DNA of 64,000 nt from Microcaldota archaeon (lineage in GTDB: Archaea > Micrarchaeota > Micrarchaeia > Micrarchaeales > Micrarchaeaceae), in the NCBI GenBank assembly GCA_021799635.1, contig JAJZAB010000001.1, positions 408,505 to 472,504 of the forward strand, read 5' to 3'. Both the position numbers and the translations under genes were made by a program. This document shows, piece by piece, positions 57,087-64,000 of the stretch. How positions within the stretch are numbered: the first letter of the stretch is position 1; each line of letters opens with the position of its first letter. The notes under the pieces were generated by a model. It was not told the origin of the DNA. It was given only the letters and a program-made list of their open reading frames with translations, and searched no databases.

Positions 57087-59954
57087 ATGATAAACCACAG
57101 GGAGATAGAAAAGAAATGGCAGGCGGCCTGGGAAGCGGCCAAGGTATACGAAATGGAGCCTGATGAGAGAAAGCCCCTGCTGGTCACGGCGGCCTTCCCG
57201 TACGTTAACACACCGCTGCACATAGGTCACCTCAGAACCTACTGCACCGCCGACCTTTACGCGAGGTATATGCGGATGAATGGCATGAATGTGCTGTTTC
57301 CGTTCGCGCTGCACGCCTCAGGCACGCCGGTCCTGGCCATGTCAAAAAGGATAAGGAGCAAGGACAAGGAGATAATAGAGAACTTGAAAAATTTCAACGT
57401 GCCTGACGAGGAAATAGCCAGGATGGAGGACCCTTTATACATAATCAAATTTTTCTCTAACAGGATAGAAGAGGGGATGAAGGCAGCCGGCGTTGGGGTT
57501 GACTGGCGCAGGAAGTTCGTGTCCACAGACCCCATTTTTAGCAAGATGGTGGAATGGCAGTTTGGGAAGCTCAAGGAGCTGGGCTACCTGGAGAAGGGGG
57601 TACACCCGGTTGGCTGGTGCACAAACGACAACGGCGCAGTAGGGCAGCACGACACGCTACACGACGCGCACCCCACAATAGACACCATAACAGTAATAAA
57701 TTTCAAGGACCAGGATTCAGACGCCACGTTCCCCTGCGCCACGTACAGGCCTGAGACCATATACGCAGTTACAAACGTATTCATAAATCAGAATCACAGG
57801 TATGTCATTGCGGAGATAAGCGGCAAGAGGTTTTACGTTTCCAAGGACGCTGCTGAGGCACTGTCGCTGCAGCTGGATGTAAAGGTCATTTCAGAAGTGC
57901 AGCCAAGCGAGCTGCTCTCAAAGAAAGCGATAAACCCGGTAACAAAGGAGGTGGTGCCAGTCCTCCCTGGTTTCTTCGTGAAGCCAGACTTTGGCACCGG
58001 AGTGGTCATGTCAGTTCCAAGCCACGCGCCGTTTGATTACGCGGCGCTCGAGAGGCTGTCGGCCAGCGGCTATCCAATGCCTAAAATGGAATACAGAAAG
58101 ATAATAGGATTGGATAAGAAGGACGCCCAAGCAAAAAGCGCTACGGCCAAGCCAGAGGATCAGGAGCAGGCAGGCATAGACGTGCCATCGCTGGCGTACC
58201 TGAAGGTTCTGGATATAGATGCAAACGCGGATGAGGACCTGCTTGAAGAAGCCACCAAGCTGATTTACAGGGAAGAATCCCGCTGGGGAGTCATGCTGGT
58301 GGGGGAGCACAAGGGTATGGAGGAATCCAAGGCGCGTGAGCTAATAAAGAAGGAGCTCCAGGAAAGGGGCGATGCGTTCAGCATTTACATATTATCCAAC
58401 CCGGAGCCCATATACTGCAGGTGCGGATACAGGGTGGTGGTAAAGGTTGTAGACCAGTGGTTTATAAACTACGGAAATGCAAATTGGAAGGAGAGCGTGA
58501 GATCCTACCTGCCATCTATTCTAGTATATCCAAAAAAACTAAGGGCCGCCCTTGAATCCGCTTCGGAATGGATAGACCTCAGGGCCACAGAGCGCGCACA
58601 GGGGCTGGGCACCAAATTCCCATTTGACAAAAGCCACATAATAGAATCACTGTCAGATTCAACAATATACCCTACCCTGTACACCTACATCCACATACTA
58701 TATTCCAACGGAGTTAAGCCAGAGCAGCTGCTGCCCCAGTTCTTCGATTTTGTGCTGCTCGGCCTTTCAGACGCGGAGAGCGTATCTAAGGCCACTGGCA
58801 TTGATACACTGGTATTGAAAAAATGCAGGGAGTCTGCGCAGTACTGGTACCAGAACACCTCGAGGCACTCAGGCGCTGACCTCATATACAACCACTATAT
58901 AATGTACATATACAATCACGTGGCAATATTTCCGAAGGATTTCTGGCCCAAGAAGATTATTGTGAATGCGATGGTGAATTACGAAGGGGAAAAAATGAGC
59001 AAGAGCCTTGGAAACACCGTACCTTTCAACGAGGCGATTGAAAGGTTCGGAGCCGATCACCTGAGGTTTATAGAGGTAACAGGCAGCGAGCTTGACACCA
59101 ATACCGAATTCTCCCAAAGTGCCCTGTCCAGCATTATATCAAAGAACCAGTTCCTGCTAGACGCCGTGCTGAAGCTAGAGAGCATGGAAAGCGCAGAGCT
59201 TGCGCACATAGACTACTGGCTCTATTCAAGGCTGAACTCCAAGATAAGGGCGGCCAAGGAGGCGCTCGACGAGCTTCTGCTAAGGGTGGCGTACACTGAA
59301 ATATACTATAATTCCATATCAGAGCTTAAGTGGTATGCCGAAAGAGGGGGGGCAAACCTGCTGGCGGTCAGGGAGTTCCTTGACAAGGTGGCCTTGATGC
59401 TGGCCCCAGCAATGCCGCACTTTGCAGAGGAGCTGTGGCACGCAATGGGCAACACCACGCTGGTGGTCAAGGAACAGTGGCCGCAGTTCAACGAAAAAGA
59501 CATCAGCCAGGACGCAGAGGAGGCGGAGAAAATAATAAAGGCTACGATAGATGACATTTCCAAGGCGGTGTCCATTACCTCGAATATCAGCTCAAACAAG
59601 GGGAAAAAGGAAAAGTTAGTCAAGATAATAATAGCTGACGAATGGAAGACACCGGCGTATAACCTACTGGCCGAAAAGAAGAGCATATCCGAAGTGATTA
59701 ATGCTCAGGGCATATGCGATGATAAGGAAAAGCTGTCCGGATTCGCATCCCAGTTCTCCAAGAGGCTTATGGCGCTGGAGCCAATAATCCCGGTCAGCGC
59801 AGCCTATCTGACCAACGCGTTCAACCAGGCGAAAGACTGGATAGCCGGTAAAGTAGATGCTAGGGTAGAGGTGGAGGCGGAATCCCAGTCAAAGTCCGCA
59901 AGGGCATCCAGGGCGCTGCCAAACAGGCCCAGCATAGACGTGGTATGGTCATGA
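57087..59954 (+). CDS. leuS: leucyl-tRNA synthetase
   Basis: The HIGH motif is PLHIGHLRTYCTADLYARYM at about residue 45 and KMSKS is GEKMSKSLGNTVPF at about 635. The CP1 editing domain contains TYRPETIYAVTNVFINQNHR and GTGVVMSVPSHAPFD. It is the archaeal/eukaryotic type (955 residues). A short alpha-helical insert rich in Lys, Ala and Gln (DAQAKSATAKPEDQEQAG) lies in the editing region. The phosphatase gene overlaps its end. Confidence 0.97.
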   Translation: MINHREIEKKWQAAWEAAKVYEMEPDERKPLLVTAAFPYVNTPLHIGHLRTYCTADLYARYMRMNGMNVLFPFALHASGTPVLAMSKRIRSKDKEIIENLKNFNVPDEEIARMEDPLYIIKFFSNRIEEGMKAAGVGVDWRRKFVSTDPIFSKMVEWQFGKLKELGYLEKGVHPVGWCTNDNGAVGQHDTLHDAHPTIDTITVINFKDQDSDATFPCATYRPETIYAVTNVFINQNHRYVIAEISGKRFYVSKDAAEALSLQLDVKVISEVQPSELLSKKAINPVTKEVVPVLPGFFVKPDFGTGVVMSVPSHAPFDYAALERLSASGYPMPKMEYRKIIGLDKKDAQAKSATAKPEDQEQAGIDVPSLAYLKVLDIDANADEDLLEEATKLIYREESRWGVMLVGEHKGMEESKARELIKKELQERGDAFSIYILSNPEPIYCRCGYRVVVKVVDQWFINYGNANWKESVRSYLPSILVYPKKLRAALESASEWIDLRATERAQGLGTKFPFDKSHIIESLSDSTIYPTLYTYIHILYSNGVKPEQLLPQFFDFVLLGLSDAESVSKATGIDTLVLKKCRESAQYWYQNTSRHSGADLIYNHYIMYIYNHVAIFPKDFWPKKIIVNAMVNYEGEKMSKSLGNTVPFNEAIERFGADHLRFIEVTGSELDTNTEFSQSALSSIISKNQFLLDAVLKLESMESAELAHIDYWLYSRLNSKIRAAKEALDELLLRVAYTEIYYNSISELKWYAERGGANLLAVREFLDKVALMLAPAMPHFAEELWHAMGNTTLVVKEQWPQFNEKDISQDAEEAEKIIKATIDDISKAVSITSNISSNKGKKEKLVKIIIADEWKTPAYNLLAEKKSISEVINAQGICDDKEKLSGFASQFSKRLMALEPIIPVSAAYLTNAFNQAKDWIAGKVDARVEVEAESQSKSARASRALPNRPSIDVVWS

Positions 59955-60718
59955 GCTACGAAAAAGGGATGCTTGAGGACTTCGATACCTTCATATTCGA
60001 CTGGGACGGCACTATAACTACCGGAACGTTCCTGCGCAAGCTCAACGAGAGGATCAATCCGATATGGAACTACAGGAAGAAGAGGGGCAAGGAAAGCGTG
60101 GACAATTTCGCCGAGAACATACCAAAGAACATGAATACGGTAAGGGGGAAGGAGATAAGGAGTCACATAATGAATAAGGAGAGGGAGAGCAGCTTCATAA
60201 CATCGTTGATCGACCTTTCAATATACTTCATGAAACCAAGGCTGCACAGCTGCGCCAGGGACCTGATATCAAAGCTGGATGGCAGCGGCAAGGACCTGGC
60301 CCTATTCACAAACGGAGCCCTATACAGGATAATGAAAGAGGTTTCATACCTGAATCTTGAGAAGTACTTCACTATAATAATAAGCGCCCAGGACATAAAG
60401 TCCCTGAAGCCCAGCCCCCTAGGGCTGCAGCTTATAATGAAGGCTCTGGGCGCGAAGAAGAGCAGCACTTTGTATATAGGTGACATGGTTGGGGACATCG
60501 AGGCCGCAAAATATGCTGGGATAAGTTCCTGTGCAATATCCAACGGGTTCAGCAGCATAGAGTCGCTTAGGGCGGCCTTTCCGGATTACCTTTTCGGGAG
60601 CATTGAGGAGCTGGACAGGGCGCTGTACGGCCACGCCAAAGCAGGTCAAAATGGCGCAAAAAGGCTGCGAAAGGCTTATAAATACAGACAGCGTAAATTT
60701 TATGAATATACGAAGTAA
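59951..60718 (+). CDS. HAD-superfamily phosphatase (phosphoglycolate phosphatase-like)
   Basis: Motif I is intact (FIFDWDGTITTG), motif II is ALFTNGA, the Lys is in DIKSLKPSPLGLQLI and motif IV is YIGDMVGDIEAAKYAG. A helical cap lies between motifs I and II. Unlike the HAD protein at 9.2 kb, all catalytic residues are present. ATG 59951 overlaps the LeuRS stop as ATGA. The basic C-terminal tail (KAYKYRQRKFYEY) is unusual. The substrate is unknown. Confidence 0.88.
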   Translation: MSYEKGMLEDFDTFIFDWDGTITTGTFLRKLNERINPIWNYRKKRGKESVDNFAENIPKNMNTVRGKEIRSHIMNKERESSFITSLIDLSIYFMKPRLHSCARDLISKLDGSGKDLALFTNGALYRIMKEVSYLNLEKYFTIIISAQDIKSLKPSPLGLQLIMKALGAKKSSTLYIGDMVGDIEAAKYAGISSCAISNGFSSIESLRAAFPDYLFGSIEELDRALYGHAKAGQNGAKRLRKAYKYRQRKFYEYTK

Positions 60719-60764
60719 GGCGAGGTGTCAAAACTGAGCTAATTCTGCGTATGAGACAGATACA

Positions 60765-61049
60765 ATGGAAGACGAAAATGAAGAAAATCGCAGCGGCTTT
60801 AGGGAAGACCGCAGGGAAGGAAGAGAAAGGAGAGGCATGAACATAAAATCGAACTACTTTCTGCCGAAGCCTGTAAAGGTGGGCGACGAAGTAGATGTCA
60901 GCGTTGAGGCCGTCGCTTCGAAAGGGGACGGCATAGCAAAGAAGGACGGATTCGTCATCTTCATAAAGGGCGCCAAGCAGGGCGACCAGATAAAAGTGAA
61001 GATAACTGACGTCAAGGCAAGGTTTGCAATAGGAGAAATTGTATCTTAA
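60765..61049 (+). CDS. TRAM-domain protein
   Basis: After a 25-residue Arg/Glu-rich N terminus (RSGFREDRREGRERRGMN) comes the TRAM fold: VGDEVDVSVEAVASKGDGIA, then KDGFVIFIKGAKQGDQIKVK. Small TRAM proteins are archaeal RNA chaperones. Length is 94 residues; Met25 would give the more usual length of about 70. Confidence 0.9.
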   Translation: MEDENEENRSGFREDRREGRERRGMNIKSNYFLPKPVKVGDEVDVSVEAVASKGDGIAKKDGFVIFIKGAKQGDQIKVKITDVKARFAIGEIVS

Positions 61050-61121
61050 CCTGGCAGAACTTTTATTTTTTTTGCCGGGCCTGAACAATCGAGCTAGCCT
61101 GCACATTTCAGGGGCGTTTGC

Positions 61122-63569
61122 GTGCTTAGTGATATCTATAAACCAGGTATGTATAAGAAGTGGCAATCGTACTGGAAGGATCACAAGCTGTTCGAGTTTG
61201 ACGAGGATTCGGACAGGCCCTCATACGTGATAGATACCCCTCCGCCATTCACAAATGGCGACCTGCACATGGGGCAGGTATTTTGGATATGCTATATAGA
61301 CGCGGTAGCGAAGTACAGGAGAATGCGAGGGTTCAATGTCCTGCATCCCTCTGGCTGGGACGCCCACGGTTTTCCTACAGAAATGGCTGTCGAGAAAAAA
61401 TTCGGCAAATCAGTGAAGAGGGAGGAGTTCTATCAAAGATGCGTGGAGCTATCAGCCGAGAACATCAAAAAGATGAGGGAAGCGATGTCGCAGCTCGGCG
61501 TCAGCTTCGATGAAAAAAGGGAGTATGTAACCTCCTCCAAAGAATATATGTCCAAGGTTCAGCAATCCATGCTCACAATGCACGAGAAGGGCATGCTGTA
61601 CATAGGCACGCACCCCGTGGAATGGTGCGTCAAATGCGGCACTGGGATATCAAGGGAGGAGACAGAGGAAAGGGAGGAGGATACCTACCTCAACTACGTA
61701 GAATTCGGCTTGACCGCAGGACAGGCTGGCGAATCAATCACCATAGCTACAACAAGGCCGGAGCTGCTGCACGCGTGCGTGGCAATAGCAGTCAATCCAA
61801 ATGACAAAAGATACAAGAAATTCATAGGCAGCAGGGCTACGGTCCCAATATTCAACAATTCCGTAGAGATAATAGGATCAGAGGTCGTGGACAAGGAGTA
61901 CGGCACCGGGGCAGAGATGGTATGCACGTTCGGCGACAAAAGGGACATACTCCTCTTCTACAGGCACGGGCTGAAGATGATAGAGGCTATCGACAGGGAG
62001 GGGAGGCTGCTCAACGCAGGAGATTTTACTGGAAGGAAGATATCGGAAGCGAGGGCCGCCATACTGGGTGCCCTTGAGAAGGGCAAATTCCTGAAGAAGA
62101 AGGAGAAGATAAGGCACGCGATCAAGGTCCACGACAGGGATTCAACCCCGGTAGAATTCCTTTCATCGAAGCAGTGGTTCATAAAAATCAAGGAGTACGC
62201 CGATAGGATAAAGCGGACATCCAGGGAGATAAAATGGTTTCCAGAGTCTGCGGCCCAGAGGCTGGAAGACTGGGCCGACTTTATAGAGTGGGACTGGAAC
62301 GTATCAAGGAACAGGATCTTTGGCACCCCCATACCATTCTGGCACTGCCAGCAGTGCGACTACATAGTGGCGCCAAGCGCCAAGGATCTTCCGGTAGATA
62401 CCTATTCGGCAAAGCCTCCTGTAGAAAAATGCCCCAAGTGCTCTGGGCGTATAGTCGGGACTGAGGAGACCCTTGATGTGTGGGTCGACTCCTCCATCAC
62501 GCCGCTCTTCATTTCCGGCTGGCCTAACAACAAGAAGCTGTTCAGGAAGGCCTTCCCTGCCGCCGTTAGGATACAGGGCACCGACATAGTCAGGACCTGG
62601 GCTTTCTATACCATCTTCAGGGTTCCAGCCATAGCCGGAGACAAGCCTTTCGAGAACATACTGGTGAACAACATGATCCTCGGCAGCGATGGCAAGGAAA
62701 TGCACAAGAGCCTTGGAAACGGAGTGTCGCTAGAGGACCTGACCTCAAAATATTCGATAGACGCGATAAGGTTGTGGGCGGCGCTGAGCGGCCTGATAGG
62801 CAAGGACAAGGTATTCTCCCATATGGATTTTGAATATGCGGAGAGCTTCCTTACCAAGCTCTACAACACCGCCAGGTTCATGCGCGAAGCCGAGAAGGGA
62901 ACCAGGGTGCAGAAGAAGGAGCCGCACGAGCACCTCGGCGTGTTTGATATATGGATACTAAACAGGCTGAATTCGGTCATAGGAGAGGTCACCAAGGACT
63001 ATGATAGCTTTGCGCTGCACGAAGCTGCCAGGAAAGTGATAAACTTCTACTGGCACGAGTTTGCGGATTACTACATAGAAAACGTGAAGCACAGGGTGTA
63101 TTCAAAGGAGCCTGACAGGGAAGGGAGCAGGGGGGCCGCGCTTTTCACCATAAAGCACGTTATAGACCGTTCGATAATGATGCTTGCTCCCATAATTCCG
63201 TTCATGTGCGAGGAGATAAGCGAGATGCTGGGCTACGGAAGCGTCTTCGAAAGGGGCTTCCCGGAATACAAGGAGAGGGCGGAGCGGAGGAGCTACGTGA
63301 TAAACGGAGTCATTTTTGCCAGCGACCTGGTCGAGATAGATCCGGAGAGTGTAGGGGCGCTGCTCAACAACATTATAAGCGAAGTCAGAAAAGAGAAGGC
63401 CAGGAGCAGGCTGGCTCTCAACAAGACGATAACATCAATTAATATAAATGTTCCTGAAGAATACTATAGTGCCGTCCTTTCATCAACGGGCGAGCTCAAG
63501 CAGATACTGAAATCGAAGGAAATAGAAGTTGAAAAGGGGAAGCAGTTCTCCGTCTCCATAAAGGCATGA
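61122..63569 (+). CDS. valS: valyl-tRNA synthetase, archaeal type
   Basis: The HIGH region reads DTPPPFTNGDLHMGQVFW (about residue 48). The editing domain has ATTRPELLHACVAIAVNPND and GTGAEMVCTFGDKRD, and the catalytic core has QGTDIVRTWAFYTIFR. All are typical of archaeal ValRS, in 815 residues. The KMSKS loop reads DGKEMHKSLGN at about residue 525, with Glu and His replacing the first Lys and the Ser. The start at 61122 is a GTG; it gives the normal N terminus. Confidence 0.93.
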   Translation: MLSDIYKPGMYKKWQSYWKDHKLFEFDEDSDRPSYVIDTPPPFTNGDLHMGQVFWICYIDAVAKYRRMRGFNVLHPSGWDAHGFPTEMAVEKKFGKSVKREEFYQRCVELSAENIKKMREAMSQLGVSFDEKREYVTSSKEYMSKVQQSMLTMHEKGMLYIGTHPVEWCVKCGTGISREETEEREEDTYLNYVEFGLTAGQAGESITIATTRPELLHACVAIAVNPNDKRYKKFIGSRATVPIFNNSVEIIGSEVVDKEYGTGAEMVCTFGDKRDILLFYRHGLKMIEAIDREGRLLNAGDFTGRKISEARAAILGALEKGKFLKKKEKIRHAIKVHDRDSTPVEFLSSKQWFIKIKEYADRIKRTSREIKWFPESAAQRLEDWADFIEWDWNVSRNRIFGTPIPFWHCQQCDYIVAPSAKDLPVDTYSAKPPVEKCPKCSGRIVGTEETLDVWVDSSITPLFISGWPNNKKLFRKAFPAAVRIQGTDIVRTWAFYTIFRVPAIAGDKPFENILVNNMILGSDGKEMHKSLGNGVSLEDLTSKYSIDAIRLWAALSGLIGKDKVFSHMDFEYAESFLTKLYNTARFMREAEKGTRVQKKEPHEHLGVFDIWILNRLNSVIGEVTKDYDSFALHEAARKVINFYWHEFADYYIENVKHRVYSKEPDREGSRGAALFTIKHVIDRSIMMLAPIIPFMCEEISEMLGYGSVFERGFPEYKERAERRSYVINGVIFASDLVEIDPESVGALLNNIISEVRKEKARSRLALNKTITSININVPEEYYSAVLSSTGELKQILKSKEIEVEKGKQFSVSIKA

Positions 63570-63598
63570 CAAATCCTTTGAGCTATGTGATGGTTTTA

Positions 63599-64000
63599 AT
63601 GGCGCGAATGCACACTAAAATGCACGGCAAGTCGAAATCCAGGAAGCCGATGATGTCAGAGGCAACGGACAGCAGCGGCCTCGGCAAGGAGCAGATAGAG
63701 CAGCTGATAGTGGAGCTGGCCAAGCAGGGCGTCCCACCGGCGCTTATCGGAGAAAAGCTGAAGACAGAGCACAAGGTGCAGTACATTAGGAAGGCAACAG
63801 GCAAGAGGCTGATGGAAATACTCAAGGATAAAAAGATGGACGGGGAGATACCGCCGGACATGATGCAGCTGATGCGCAAGGCTGTAAACATCCGCGAGCA
63901 CATGGCTGCCAACAAAAGGGATATCCACGGCAGGATAAGGCTGAACAGGGTAGAATCAAAGATATGGAGGCTCACAAAGTACTACATAAGGGAAGGCAAG
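63599..64000 (+). CDS. rps15: ribosomal protein uS15 (3' end outside window)
   Basis: The start MARMHTKMHGKSKSRKP is the archaeal uS15 N terminus, and the core has GVPPALIGEKLKTEHKVQYI, then HGRIRLNRVESKIWRLTKYY. The frame is open to the last base. ATG 63599 is preferred over ATG 63590 in the same frame. It follows valS by 29 bases. Confidence 0.94.
   Translation, partial: MARMHTKMHGKSKSRKPMMSEATDSSGLGKEQIEQLIVELAKQGVPPALIGEKLKTEHKVQYIRKATGKRLMEILKDKKMDGEIPPDMMQLMRKAVNIREHMAANKRDIHGRIRLNRVESKIWRLTKYYIREGK

Overview
The window comes from an archaeon, most probably a small-genome DPANN member of the Micrarchaeota/ARMAN kind. The grounds are archaeal ribosomal-protein and RNA-polymerase clusters (eL18, eL19, eL32, eS4, RpoD/N/L, Csl4, RNase P p29), archaeal-type LeuRS and ValRS, class III (type IV pilin-like) signal peptides with an archaeal prepilin peptidase, tRNAs with several small introns, and a 16S rRNA gene whose 530 loop has the nanoarchaeote-type sequence. 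The lineage call is inference; no search was run.

Layout. 1-3.7 kb: the end of a receiver/degenerate-GGDEF protein, a pilin-like protein, a P-loop kinase-like protein, a secreted protein and a protein of unknown function whose stop codon lies inside a tRNA-Asn gene. 3.75-14.08 kb: an accessory island. It starts at the 3' end of tRNA-Asn and is bracketed by 22-bp direct repeats (20 of 22 identical; a third copy lies at 11.78 kb). It carries a copper operon (PadR-TRASH regulator, Met-rich membrane protein, YHS protein, zinc-finger-like protein, CopA-type ATPase), a HAD protein, a VOC/PhnB protein, a 2H phosphoesterase, a Fic/Doc toxin-like protein, an AbiE-type toxin-antitoxin pair and an SRPBCC protein. 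Five copies of an exactly 50-bp hairpin repeat, all in one orientation, lie among these genes. No integrase is seen.

14-19 kb: a very large surface protein and an APC permease. 19.4-20.9 kb: a 16S rRNA gene with no 23S gene behind it, followed by a LAGLIDADG-like gene and a NUDIX gene. 22-24.6 kb: uS11-uS4-uS13, an intron-rich tRNA-Ser(GGA) and tRNA-Lys. 24.8-33.3 kb: a PadR regulator, a sulfite-oxidase-fold enzyme, a MinD-like ATPase, membrane and surface proteins, an MFS transporter and a membrane pyrophosphatase. 33.5-40.9 kb, minus strand: an spc-type operon from RNase P p29 to uS5, continuing into csl4 and rpoL. 41-47.9 kb: a DUF373 protein, a tnpB relic, a glycosyltransferase with a flippase, CTP synthase and a 2H phosphodiesterase. 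48-51.2 kb: rpoD, tRNA-Leu, eL18, uL13, uS9, rpoN, tRNA-Pro, uS2, with the two intron-bearing tRNAs placed between operon genes. 51.3-57 kb: a UbiA prenyltransferase, two pilin-like proteins, a transcription factor, a membrane protein and the prepilin peptidase. 57-64 kb: LeuRS, a HAD phosphatase, a TRAM protein, ValRS and the start of uS15.

The points most worth a second look are the 50-bp repeat family that looks like mobile promoter or cassette elements, the tRNA-Asn island, T-loop introns in two tRNAs, covarying changes in the 16S decoding site, and several genes that seem to start at AUA or AUU behind a GGTG(A) ribosome-binding site.
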